From the NCBI GenBank assembly GCA_003864495.1, contig ML133410.1, forward strand, positions 806,001-870,000: a stretch of DNA of 64,000 nt, in the 5' to 3' direction. The position numbers and the translations under genes were made by a program. The notes beneath the pieces were generated by a model, which ran no database searches, was not told the origin of the DNA, and saw only the letters and a program-made list of their open reading frames with translations. Positions within the stretch are counted from its first letter, which is position 1, and each line of letters opens with the position of its first letter. Source of the DNA: Nemopilema nomurai. Taxonomy: Eukaryota > Cnidaria > Scyphozoa > Rhizostomeae > Rhizostomatidae. Below, one piece after another: positions 24,501-36,700 of the stretch.

Positions 24501-27500
24501 GTAATCAAACTCTCGATTTATCCATATTTGCAGTTTAAGATGTTTTGGTAAATTTCTGGTAATAATTTTATCGTCTTTAATTTTTTTAGGACGACTACCA
24601 TCCATTTATCGAGGCATGTCTTCCATTTGTAAAAGCGTTTGCATACACGTGGTTCAATTTGCAGGCGAGAAAGAGGAAATACATAAAAAAACATGAAATA
24701 CGAATGACTCCACAGCAAGAACGCGAATGCAAGGAAGAATTAGAGAGCCAACCTGCTGATCTGAAACAAAAATGGGCATCGCGATTACTTGCAAAGTTGA
24801 GAAAAGATATTCGGCCAGAGTGCAGGGAAGATTTTGTGGCAGCAGTCACTGGGAAAGGCTGCAACCGATGCGTTATTTCCAACCCGGATCCAAAGGGGAA
24901 AATGAGGAGAATAGATTGTTTGCGACAAGCCGATAAGGTTTGGAGGCTGGATTTAGTGATGGTGATTTTGTTCCAAGCCTTTCCTCTGGAAAGTACGGAT
25001 GGTGAGAGATTGGGGAAAACAAGTGCTTGTCGACATCATTTGTGCGTCCAGCCGAACCACCTCTGCCTTGTAGTCAAGGAACTGGATTTATTCCTCACAA
25101 ACTTTTTGGCCCTTGGCAGCTCTGGTGAGTTTATTTTAAAAAAGTATTGTTTCTTCATGACAAAACTTATGGAGATTTGAATACAGCCTTACTTGGTCAC
25201 GACATACTAAGACATGCGTGACACAGTTACTTTTCAGGTGAGGGTTTTCCAGGTAAAACTTTTCGTGTCATTTCTTTGATGTTTCGAAGATAATGCTTCC
25301 GTGAAAGTTTAAAATATTTTCTCTTTCGATGACTGAAGTTTTGTTTTTGTTCATGTTGCGTTGATGGCGCATCCTTATTTTTTCCTTATTATTGCTGTAC
25401 CTAAAATTCTGAGTGACACAACGCAGACGTAATTGAAGAGTCATCATATAAACTTTGAGGCGATATGTTCACTTTTGACGTAAATGAAACTGAGGAAGGA
25501 AAGTTGAGTCATTTACACCTGGATTTGTGCTGGGAAATGTGCGTCACTAGAGCCTTTCAACTTTTTAGCCATATTACTCAGTAATGGTAGTAACTGAGAG
25601 AGATAAACGTTTTTAATTGCACAAACAAAGTTGGAATTAACCATCGGAGGAGAACCCCCGAGAATGCGTTTAACTAGAGGACAGCATAACTAAACTAATT
25701 TTCGATTATCAAAACCCAATTACAGCAAAGAGAATGATTATGGACCATCAAATGAAAAGGCTGTTATTTAGTAGGATATCACTGCACTAAAACAAGTCTA
25801 TTATAGGCCAGATCACTCGGTTACCGATGTGAACCATTATTTACTAAACAATTCAGAAGCGCATGAATCCAGAAAGGTGTGTTTTGTAGCATATTGTGGT
25901 CGATCCGTTTCGAAACCTGTCTGTTTATTGTAAAAATGTTTAAGTTAATTCAAAACCACGAGATACCTTAACAGAGAGAGGGAGAAGCAACAGCCGTAGT
26001 AGACATGAGGACTTGCCATAACAATAATCGACCCTCAACTGTTATTCTTATTATTGTCCAGTCTGCAAAGGAAACACAGTGTCACTGAATTTCGCGAATT
26101 CGGAACGGGGTTGAATTGGCCGAAGCACTGGGGAGTCGCCTTGATGTTTGGTCTGGGCGAGACGCTCTTTCTACAAAAGCCCTTTTTCAATTCAACTTGT
26201 TTCCTGTAATAATATATAGATTAGTATTGATGACTCAATTTCCGGGATCGAATCAAGGAGTCGACTCGTGTCAAACAGTTTTTTAGCTGCGTCGAGCCAA
26301 GGAGAGAGTAACAATGGCGTCTACAGAACAGTTCGATTCAATTTTTTCAATAGAACAACGATAGTTCCATATTAATCCGCAGAAAAAGTCGAACAGACTG
26401 TCTTACAATCCTTCTAATGATATTACTCTGTAACGCACAGAGAACTCTATTCTATTGTTGAAACTCTTCTTTACTCCCATCAACTGTTATCGGTGTTGGC
26501 GTTGTAAAAACAAACCATCGGAACTGTAGAACCACCTTCCCTTGCTTGGCCTCCACGTTGGCTTTTTTTCGAGGGAGCGGCAGTTTTAGTTCCATTATTC
26601 AAAACATATTTATCAATTATCCACCAGAACAGCGAAAACGTGCCTCAAAACGCGCGATGTTAAAAGAAGCCCTAGTCTGTGGCGTCAGAGGCAAATTTCA
26701 GTTTGCTGCTTTTAGAATCACTCATAATAAACACAATATTTCTTTAAAGATACGGTCTTCCAAAGGCTCAATTTTACAAAGCGAAAAAGCAACCCAACTA
26801 GCATTTAGAAATCTAGAGAGGTTCGATAGTTTGCAGTTTTTATTTCCACGCTGTTCAGAAAGTTGGTTTGATACTACTTGCTTTCACATAAAAATTGCAT
26901 ATTGCATCCGTTCTCAGATTTCATGAACATTACTCCTGTTAAACATTTATTTTAATGACGAACAAAACAAGATAGGCACTAAGTTTCTTACCTAATAGTG
27001 CTCAGTTAAATATCAAATATTGAGTGATTTTAATTTTTAGAACGGGTTTTATTCTTTGCTAAATGAAAGTTGGGCAGCGAATCGAACTTGCTATCTACTA
27101 AATACAAACATACTGAGACTTCCAAATACAAACTAAAGCATCAAAGTACAGTGGTGTTCATGTCCTGTTTTCCAAGCGTACCGGAAGCTATTTGCTGTAC
27201 CACAAAGTTTTTACAAATATAACGAAGTTGAAATCTTGAGCAAAGTTGCTGATACCATCCTGCTAAACTGAGTAATAAAGTAGCAGTAAAAATGAATCTT
27301 CCTTTCCAGAGGATTTTGTAAAGCCCCTGGATTAGAGAGATCAACAAGGCTGTACTAAAAATGTCCCTGTTTTTTACTTGGTTTACAAAGTACAGTCCTG
27401 TGAGGCATAGTCACGGGGGCATAAAGTAAAGCCCCAGGGGAAGGGTGGAGAGGGGTCGAAAGGAGATATCAAATTTGATGGTTTTGGCTTTGAAGTAAGG

Positions 27501-30500
27501 AATATTGAGTAGATCAGGGTGAAGTGGGGTAAGATCTTCCAGAATTTGGCAGTTATTCAAGGTGAATTTGACTGCCACCAAGTGGGAATTTTCCGCAAGA
27601 GAGCCTTTTCGGGGTAGATTGGCATATGTTTATGTTATTTCATTCAATTCAAGAAATATGTTGTCCTGAAAGAATGTCTTTCGACAGCTGTCTTGTTACT
27701 GCGTGACGTAATTTTAAGAGCTGATGCTAAGGGACAGTTGTTTTAATTTCAGAGCACCAGTCAGAACACATCCAACAGGATGAGCCAAACATCGCTCTTA
27801 CCGGAGTTTTCACAAGCAGAGAACTGTTGAAATACTCTACAGGTACGAAGCTCTTACCACAATGTTTAGCCCAAATGGGAGCTGCATCTTTGGTAAACTC
27901 TTTTCACCTCGATTTGCGCATAACGACAGCTGATATGTACGAGTCGTTCAAGCACTAGAACTCGTCTTTGAATGAGTGTAAAATAAAAAGTTAGCAGATG
28001 TAGAATAATCATTGCCCTCAGAAGTAAGAGAGAACTTTCTGGCAGGCTTTTTTTTTACATTTTTTTTCTCATCGAAAATTTCTACTTTGTTGCAGCTACC
28101 GTTGTACGTGGGGGTGGGAAGACAAGTATTTCTGACGGTGAGAGTGTATTGCCGAACTACTACGATGCAACATCTCACCGGTCAAATGGCCGCATGCACC
28201 CATATCTGACGTCACTCCAGAAGCACCAGCATCACGCATCGTGGTCATCCATGGAAGATGATGAAAACAACGAGGAAGAGAGTCATGCCACTGGAGGAGG
28301 TGCGAGTGATGGCGATTCTGGTACATCATCCTTTTTCTTGACAAAACTATTTCTTTTATACTTTACTTCTTCTTTCTATTTTGAGCCATAGCTTTGAAAC
28401 TTTTTTTATTCACATAGAAGTAGGGTTCATAAGAAGATGGGACATTGATAACAGAGAAGTTATTGACAAATGAAAAGTTTAATGTTATATTTGACCTATC
28501 ATAAGATATTTTGTACCCTAAGGGTCATGTTTGTTCACGGAGCTTAGAATTAGCCCTGGCAAAAACCTCTGGGTCAGTGAAATATAACCAAAAGCAAGCA
28601 TCTGCAGCTTCAAAGTGACATTTTTCCTTTCATCGGCTTTTCCATATCAATGTTGCAGTATTGCACTGAGAAAATTCACTCAAAAATTATCGAGTGGTAT
28701 CATGGACGCCCCATGTATCCCAGGCAGTGTTTTCCCTACCACAGATTTTTTCTATTGGACGATTAAGAATCATTTCCAATAAACCTAGGCTTGGTGTCGC
28801 TGTGAAAAGACAAGGGTGTTTTTTGAACATACGTGTGCTAACAGAAGAATAAGGTTTGGTCGCAAAAGGGTCCGGTTGAGGTCTTGGTTGAAGCTGGGTG
28901 CTACGCGAGGCCCAAGTTGAAAGCTTGGAATTTCAAGAGACGTATAAAGCAGGAAGCTAACAAAACAGTTAGTCGACGTGATTTCTTTCCCTGGAGAGAC
29001 AACTGACGAGTTACGTATGACGTCAAACACTTTAAAGGTGCGATTTAACCCGGTAAAATGAGACCATAGAATGGAACAAAAATCGCTGGATTGCCATTAT
29101 TGCTGCTGTTGCTATGACTAGGCAAAGAAAAGCTAGCCCAAAATAGTGTACAGCGTAAAAAGTAATGATGATAAACTCCACGAAATACCAAAGCATGTTT
29201 TTTGCATTCAACGTCAAATTAAATACCTTCGTTGTGGTGTATTGGTAGATCCAACACACGGGTCTATTATCATATAAGTCTGTCAATATATGCCCTCCCC
29301 CCAGCTTCCGTGACCCCAGTGTTATATACTTTTCCTAAGGATCAAATGCTGTAAAATTCTTGCTTCAGAAATGTCTGGAAATGTCCCAAATTAGTTAGTA
29401 AGCTCAATACATAGAAAGGTGCGCGCTACCGGAATTCACCAAGGCCGCGGCTTGTGTACCATTGAGGAGGAGGTGCAAGCCTAATATTCCCGCTCAATTC
29501 CTCAAACTTGTTGTGGTTTGAGAGTAGGAAGTGAATTTTCAAGATTGTTCTGTTTATGGCATCAGCTGTGGCATTGCGGCAGTTTTGTTGTCTAAAAGTG
29601 GGACTTCAAACAGGTCGTTTTCATGGGTTTTAGCAGCACTGAAAATGGTATTGAACGTGGCGAGGTTTCTTAGCATCACGCCGCCTGAAATTAACCCTGA
29701 AAGCAGCTGCAAATGGCAGCAGATCACGACAGGCACTCGCACAACCACTGACCATGACACTGCGGGCTGCCTTGGAGGAGAATTTCCCTTCAAAGGACAT
29801 TATTGGGTGGCGTTTGTAAGCTGCCTCTGCTAATTTTGTGTTTCCTAAGTGTTTTCAGCGGCTGATACCAGGGAAGGGATCTCCGCATTATTTTCGTCGT
29901 AAATATTAATGACGATGCGGCACAAGAGCAACTTTAGAATGTCGAGAGGGTGGTTACGCCCACTTGACCTTTCTGAAAGTGAAAGCTACAATATTATAAT
30001 TATTTTTGCCAGCTGAGGCACAAGTAAATTCATGCATGAACCAGATCAAAGGGAAGTCGAATTTTATAGCTGCCAAAATAAAGATTCTATGCTGCTGGCA
30101 CTAACATAGGCGATATCTTCAGTTTAGGAAAATTAATACAATCTTTTGGAATATTATTAGCATATTGTACGACTTCAAACGTGACTGATGATAGAACAGT
30201 GCAGAAAATTGTCCGCGTAAGCTCAGAGAAACAAGAATATCAACGTTTGTTCCATTTGCTAATCTCGTTTCGAATATGCTGACTCGCTGCGCCTCTTTCT
30301 GAAAAAAAAACATTCTACGAAGAAGCTGCTTCCGACTTTGTTTCAAAATAGGACATTGATTCGGTATTTTGGGAGTGCCTGTTGTTGACAATAATTGTTT
30401 ACTTGGAAGCATCGGCAATTCCTTTGTAAGGAAAACGTCATCGTTGTCGCAGCGAAAAAGAAGTCAGGGGAGGTACATGAAAAGGGTTGTCCGTGCAAAG

Positions 30501-33500
30501 TTGTCTATTTTTATCTTTGAACAATTGGCTTTAATTTTGTGGTGTTCTGGGGCCTTGTAATGGTTATCATGAAACACAACTTCCATCAATGCACAAAGTG
30601 CTTTTAAAGGAGAGCTACTTAGTGCCTTTGACGTAAACAGGATGCGTGTTCCTTGATAAGCCGACAAACATCGGTTACAAGCAATAACGGCTTAAACCTT
30701 TAAATAATGCAGTCTCGCACGTGGCCACCGGGCGAGGGATGTTTTGGCCTTGCTAATGAAATGGAAGAGAGGCGAGGCGGTCATCAATAGTGTCATAAAC
30801 GAAGCAGTGAGAGTGAAATAGAAATTTATATAAGATTTACCTATCGGCCAGTCATTTTATCAGCAAAAGTTCGTTCTGCATTTCGTTAACGATCGCTACA
30901 TAAGGTTTATAATTGGCGAGCTTTTCTGTGCAAATATCGAATTTGTTAACATGGGAACGGAGGAAGAACAAACCTTTTGCTTGCGTCCGGAGTCCAGATC
31001 ATTAAATTATTAATAAATCCAATGTTGGACTTTTTCAGCAAAAGTATGCCCACGAATTCCTTTCCTACAAATAAACGGAATTTTTAAATCAAGATAGCTG
31101 TGGGATTTAGTATTCAAAGTATTGTGACTTTTCGAAGCACCATATACGAAATAAGAAAATCCAACTCGATGATACCGCGTATAAAATGCAAAATGTGAAT
31201 GGAAACGTAAAATTTAGCTGTAAAGGTAACAAAGACAACATTATTTTTGCTCGGAAACGCTTAAATCCGAGAAAATCTTCTTAAACATCTAAGCCGGTAC
31301 TGAATAGCTGCTCAATAGCAAGAGAATTGTCCCATTGATATGCAGGCGCATGGTCCGCCGTTGCGAAGGCGCGTTTACGCTGGAGGAGAACACATGATGT
31401 TTGTTGCACGTCAATGGCCGCATCTCGAGCTCTTATGATCGCAAAAAAACACTGGATTGTGGTCGGGTTGTTCATTTTGTGGTACAACTTAAACATACTT
31501 GCTAACTTGACTTGTGTCATATGATTTTACAAATGTGTCTGGTTTTCGGTTAGGATATATTGAAGGGCTTTGTTTACAAGCAAGGGTGACGCGACTTTTG
31601 TTCTCAGTAGTTCGATCGGATTGGTCGTGAAAAAGGCGCCCTCTACCCTCCGCTGTGGCACAAGATTAACCATCTGCTTCGACCAACCTCAACCTTCCCC
31701 ATCCCTTAACCAACTCTGTCAGCTGTTGTTTCAAATTTGAACAAAAGTGCTCCTGGAGGCACAAAATGTCAACAATTCGCTATATCGCAAGAAAACCACA
31801 AAAGCATTTAACCTCTAAACAATTACCCACACAGCACACAAACATATGAATTCATTTGACATAACGTCATTGAAATTGATTTAAATACACTAATACTGTT
31901 TCGCTTTATTTTGAACTTTTTTGTGCTTATGTGTAGGTGTTGGAACGCCAACGAGATTGAAGATAGAGCACGGTGTCCCCTGCGGACATAGTCCTCCCTC
32001 TGCGCAGGCAGCCGCAACAGGTCTCTCCGTGGCGTCGTTCCTTTGCGGAGGCCAGCAGCAGCAGCAACAACCACAACAGAACATCATTGGAGCATACCAG
32101 TCACCAGGGGGACACTACATTGCCAATCCTTCGTTTCAGCACTCAGATTTCCAAAGAGCTGCATTGTTTGGTAAGTTTCATTCCGGGTCACGTGAGAACC
32201 TTCTTCCATGCGTTCTGTTGAGAACTGTTGAATTCTATTTGCCTGTTTTAACGTATTTCATCTCAAGGTAATCGCTCGAAATATCTCTCAATAGCTGCCA
32301 GGAAGCCAGACCTTAGACAGATAGTGAACACGACCACATTCCAACATGCAAACGAGGCCTACCGTAGGATGCACGGGATACGCAGTCCGAGCACAGGGGA
32401 TATGCCCGTGACCACCAACTACCACGAAACAGTGACACGAAAGACCAGGTCCATAACCCTGCCGGTGACAATGGAACGATCCATGGCCATGGGCAATGGA
32501 TCCCCGATGGATGTCACAACCAACATTCAAGAGGATCAGAAGCCGGTAAGCAGCATTTATTAATCCCCTTTGGTGGCCCATTCGGGAACGAGAAGCGGGA
32601 TTGACTGACTGATTTCTCTGTTCAAATGACAAATTACCTTAATCGTGGTGATGTCATCGAAGGACGGAAAGGAAAAATCATCAGCAGTTCAAAGTGCATT
32701 TGCGCCTGCACAAGGGAGGAGCTGTCACGGAGGTTTTCCATTGCAAAGGACGTAATTAATCTTCCACGGTAAATGCTCTCCTTCACTGTGCCCAGTACTA
32801 TAGAAGTCAGGTGCTCTGTGCGAAGAAGGCCCATCATACCACGTTCCCGATGTAGGCCGTCTCTTTTCTCCAGTGTCTTCTTGATTGTGGGACCGACTTT
32901 CTCTTGTGTTTTTTTCAGGACATATCGTCGCATACGACACTGCATCAACAATCGTATGTTCAGATGGAGCCCCACCAGCAACCACCCCTTTACATGCAGT
33001 TCAACAGCCAGTACCCTGTGACGACAGCAATGATGAATGGCCACTCCCACGTGATGAGCGGTTCTCCACTGACGACGGCTGGGAACGCCCCCACAAGGGT
33101 TCCAGCGGTTGCTGTGCAGGCCAGGATAGGTGGTGCATCGGGTATGCCATTGGGCGCGCCCGGAATGTACGGGGAGGAGGGCGGCTTCACCGATCTGTTC
33201 AGCGCAGCGGCCGCTTCTTCGGAGGACTCGCTTTTGATGGGTAGGCACCGAACGCGAATTGCTACTTACAAGGCCTTAACTGAAAGTCTACTTTCTTCAG
33301 AAAGCCAAGTTGATCTTCAGAAAAACAAAGATGACATCTACACTTATTGTTGGCGGAGGTTCACCCATTTCATCTATCATAAATAGTAGCGATTGTAACC
33401 GGACATTGGCAGTGGGGTGAAGTTAATGGGGGGAACTGGTTTTTTCCCTTCGTGTTTTTTTAAGTCCAGGTAACATCCTCACCATTTAATGTCTGATTCA

Positions 33501-33733
33501 GAGGTATGCCTTTGATAACTCATTGTCAGGGGGTAATTTTACTTGCGTTTTCGTTCCGGCCCACACTGCTGTAGAGAGGGGTAATGGGCCAAATTTGGCG
33601 GGAATCTCACCCATTTATACTGTTCATATTCTTAAATTTCATTCAATATCTATGTGCATCGTCTCTTGCAGACAAACTTTTCCAAATGTCCGGCTCTGAG
33701 AACAACACCCAGGCAGCGAACCAGAACCGGTGA
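24480..33733 (+). CDS. NFI: Nuclear factor I transcription factor, eight exons
   Basis: Sequence-specific nuclear DNA-binding factor of the CTF/NFI family, which binds TTGGC(N5)GCCAA as a dimer. The joined exons give about 579 aa. Residues 8-180 are the complete DNA-binding domain, showing the family blocks [51 protein letters not shown] and [16 protein letters not shown], then CVQPNH and VKELDL. Cys and His residues in GKGCNRC, IDCLRQ and ACRHHLC...H include candidates for the zinc site of this MH1-like fold. Exon 3 carries [12 protein letters not shown], matching the vertebrate SGV..VTELVRVS segment. A Gln run lies at about 330-338. Exon 6 has [11 protein letters not shown], similar to the vertebrate RRSITSP region. 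The C-terminal half is otherwise low complexity, as expected for a transactivation region. All seven junctions keep phase. Exon 2 is 535 bp, against 532 bp as I recall for vertebrates. Only one NFI gene is present in the window. Confidence 0.95.
24590..25124 (+). CDS. NFI: NFI exon 2 (DNA-binding domain)
   Basis: 535 bp between acceptor TTTTTTTAG and donor GTGAGT, phase 0 to 1. It encodes [14 protein letters not shown] through [11 protein letters not shown], that is the whole DNA-binding domain in one exon, as in vertebrate NFI genes. Confidence 0.97.
25125..27752 (+). other. NFI: NFI intron 2
   Basis: 2.6 kb, GT-AG. A 126-codon plus frame at 26546-26926 has no recognisable domain and lacks flanking splice signals compatible with NFI. 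No other exon seen. Confidence 0.7.
27753..27842 (+). CDS. NFI: NFI exon 3
   Basis: 90 bp, phase 1 to 1, acceptor TTAATTTCAG and donor GTACGA. It encodes an acidic, Gln-rich start and then [14 protein letters not shown], the conserved motif C-terminal to the DNA-binding domain. Confidence 0.9.
28096..28320 (+). CDS. NFI: NFI exon 4
   Basis: 225 bp, phase 1 to 1, acceptor TTTGTTGCAG and donor GTACAT. It encodes a His/Ser-rich stretch followed by an acidic block (EDDENNEEE) and GGGASDGDS. No folded domain evident. Confidence 0.85.
28321..31936 (+). other. NFI: NFI intron 4
   Basis: 3.6 kb. Because both flanking exons are phase 1, a symmetric alternative exon could hide here. The best bracketed frame (about 29631-29814) ends in phase 0 and is not NFI-like, so none is called. 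Confidence 0.6.
31937..32170 (+). CDS. NFI: NFI exon 5 (Gln-rich)
   Basis: 234 bp, phase 1 to 1, donor GTAAGT. It encodes a Pro/Ala/Ser-rich segment with RLKIEHG and a run QQQQQQPQQ, consistent with an activation region. Confidence 0.88.
32295..32545 (+). CDS. NFI: NFI exon 6
   Basis: 251 bp, phase 1 to 0, acceptor CTCAATAG and donor GTAAGC. It encodes [15 protein letters not shown], the counterpart of the vertebrate RRSITSP motif. Confidence 0.88.
32919..33240 (+). CDS. NFI: NFI exon 7
   Basis: 322 bp, phase 0 to 1, acceptor TTTTTTCAG and donor GTAGGC. Met/Gln/His/Pro-rich, ending in [19 protein letters not shown]. This GC-rich exon creates a long antisense frame (32634-33248) that is a shadow. 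Confidence 0.88.
33672..33733 (+). CDS. NFI: NFI exon 8 (terminal)
   Basis: 62 bp after acceptor CTCTTGCAG, completing the split codon. It encodes [20 protein letters not shown] and then TGA. The 3' UTR follows. Confidence 0.85.
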
Positions 33734-36700
33734 ATGAGCGTTTGGAGTCCTTCGTTCCGACTTCCGGGCATAAACCGACTTTAATTTGATACAAGTCCGG
33801 AATTGGCTGCATGAACTCGTTGGGGAATTTGTCGACTGGATACTTACAGGGGAACGAGACGTTGCTACCTTGAACATCGCCAGGAACAAATAGAGAGGCG
33901 ATATGTCTTCAATGGTTTGGATGCCAATGGAAAACAAAAAGACAATTACAGAAAGCCCGTGGGCGTTGCATTTTCCAGTCATGGCCATTTAGAAAATATC
34001 AAAAGATTATATTTTACCCAGATATGCTGTACGTAGTTTTAAATAGATTGTTAAGGCGAGCTGAGTATCTGGTAGAATTAGAAGCTGTATGTAAAATATC
34101 AGCCTGTTAGCCGTACGGTGTACATTAAGGTACATTGGAGTAGATATCGAAGACACGGCTTTCCTTAGAAAGTTGAGGGTAAACTAAAGGAGGAGAGGGG
34201 GCTCTGCCATTTTTTGAAACCTACTTAACTGGGGACATGCAAGAAGCGCCTTAAAACTTCCAATTCACTTGTATCCATTTTGTTAGAAAAGTATCCAGAC
34301 CCATGTAACTGGTTTGTGATGGTTTTGGACTCCACAGATAGGCTTTGTTTAAGGTTTAAAAGCTATGCATGACGTTTGAGGATTGTCATAAAGGCATCGT
34401 TATCAAGGTAACAGCACAAAGAGGGATATAAATGGGCTCCAGGGGGGCCGCGGTCCTCAAGCTGGTGCTACCCTGGACATCGCTCCTCCGTGTCGAAGGG
34501 CACTAGCAATGTAATGTCAGTACCCAGCTTTCTTGCTTTTATTTGCGGAAACAAAATTGTGCATCGATGATGCATTGCCAGTACGTGGTAAAATGTTGTA
34601 ATATATCAAAGAGGCTAGTTATGTATGCTATTTATATGTAATTTATTATCTAGAGCCATTATTATTTTTAGCCTTTGTGTAGCTTAGCGTTTTATTTTCT
34701 TAAGGTTATAGGTGTAAGAGTCGAACGTGTCTGTCGGTGGTTTAAGACCTACTGGAAATACATTGGAAAAGCAATGTGATGATTATTGACTTAATAGCGA
34801 TACACAGCAGCTTCGTCTTTGAACTTCTTCTTCGCAAAAGACAATTGCCTCCCACTATTATCGTCAAATGGTATCAGAAGCAAGTCATTTATGCTGAAAT
34901 CATTGCAGCCTCGCATAGCTTAGAAAGAGTTATCTTGAAAGGAGGCTTGGGAAATAATAGCACCTGAATGGACTTGCCCTTCCTTCACAGCGGACTGATA
35001 TCGCTGGGTAATATGGCCAAAGGAAAAAGAGTGCATACTCAGCTTTTCATGGCAATGACTGTAATTGAAATGGCAGAGAGAGAGAAAATAAACATTTAAC
35101 TTGAAAGTAGTACGGAAGGCCCTTTCTTTTGAGAACGATACCATCATCGCAAAAAATTGCCTTGGCCTAGGCTTCAGCCCGGACGCGTTCTCGTGTTAGA
35201 ATCCCAGGTCGGGCGCTCTGGCTAGTCTGCTCCATGTGATCAGCTCCCAAAAAGAACAAACTAACCTAGGCCAATCTCAAAAGTAGCTTGCAAATACTGC
35301 TTTAATGGCGCCAGTTCTTCGCAAACAACGAACCCCCCTCTGTACACATCCCTCAAGCATCCCGCGCGGGCATTGAAACTTAGCAAACCAAGGTGTCCCA
35401 CAACGGAAATTACGACACCACATGACCCCGCGCTCGAGGTCACAAACAACCTGACCTGTCCACGACCTCCCACAAGATGGAAGGGAAGAGAGAAAGAGAT
35501 GATTCTCGCAACACACCACAGCTTCCTCTAACGAGAAGGCGCCTTTGGAAATACGTCTCGCGTACGCAATACGATATCCTGAGCCGATTAGAATGGAGCA
35601 TGGCTTTGGAATGATATCGCCTCGAGCATCCTGCATCTCTTCGAGAGTAGGAAGGGATCTTTTCGTATCTAATGACTGGTAATCTAATTTATTAGTCATC
35701 CATCGCCTTCAATGACAAACTGCTTGGGTAAAGGGGGTCACTATATGCTCGTGAAAATCAAGCGTACTTCTTTGCCTTTGCTGGATGATTGCTGTTCAAA
35801 AAGTGTTTGTCATTGGACCTAACCTGGACCTAACCTGGGTCCAATCAGAACTGATGATTAGAATATGTCCCAGGCCCCCAATGTAGTCGGTATACGCGGT
35901 ATGATTCTTGCGGATTTGCAGTTGCTAGGTTACGCGTGCTGGGCTCCATCTCGATATACGTGGTTATTATACTGATCAATGTGATCGGACTGATCAATGT
36001 GATCGGACTGATCGAGATGATTGATCTGATTCAAGACCTCCAATCCTTAAAACGATCTCTGCTTGATTAAGATAGCTCTATGATATGTTGTTATTTACGA
36101 AACAAACTGAGATGATGAACTAGAAAAAAGGCTTCTGCAGCTAGAGCAAAAGGAAAGATAACCAGTGCCTGACTGGGGGAACTTCCAGTACACATGCAAG
36201 TTGAATCGGTCCAATGCTTGGATTTTTTCGAATCGCTCTCGAGCTGATTCGCTTTCTTTGATCGAATGACGAAGGAGCAGCTGCTGCGCAAAGGATTTCT
36301 TCTTTGTAACTGCGATGGTTGATGAATCGTAAAAGCTTGAGGAAAACGCTAAGATGCGATAAACAAAGTAAGAGATAATCTGACCATGCAATCATGCAAT
36401 AAGAAATACAACAAATATCATTGTACATAACGATATCTTTCACAAAGCCTTAATCAACATTTAACACTCGAGGTGAACTTTTTGATGTTCGCCTTGATAT
36501 GCGGATGAAAGGCTAATGGTACTCTGCTTAGCATTTTACTGAGATCTCTTACGTGACAAGCAGAGACATCATTGCACGAAGAGCGCGGTATAAAAGCTTG
36601 GTCCCCAGTCTTGTAAATTCCGATGCTGTTGCTTTCAACGGAATCCTACGTTATTCGAGAGGGATGACTGAACAAGGTTATGATTACTGATGACGTCAAA

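Noticed and set aside
26546..26926. 126-codon plus frame inside NFI intron 2
   Set aside because: No domain, no compatible acceptor or donor, and composition like the surrounding intron.
29631..29814. Acceptor- and donor-bracketed open segment in NFI intron 4
   Set aside because: It enters in phase 1 but leaves in phase 0, so it cannot join exon 5. The sequence is not NFI-like.
32634..33248. 204-codon minus-strand frame
   Set aside because: Antisense shadow of NFI exon 7 and the neighbouring intron. The plus-strand exon has splice sites and phase continuity.
35161..35230. tRNA-like or SINE-like segment (GTTAGAATCCC resembling a B box)
   Set aside because: No convincing cloverleaf or A box could be folded, and there is only one B-box-like word.
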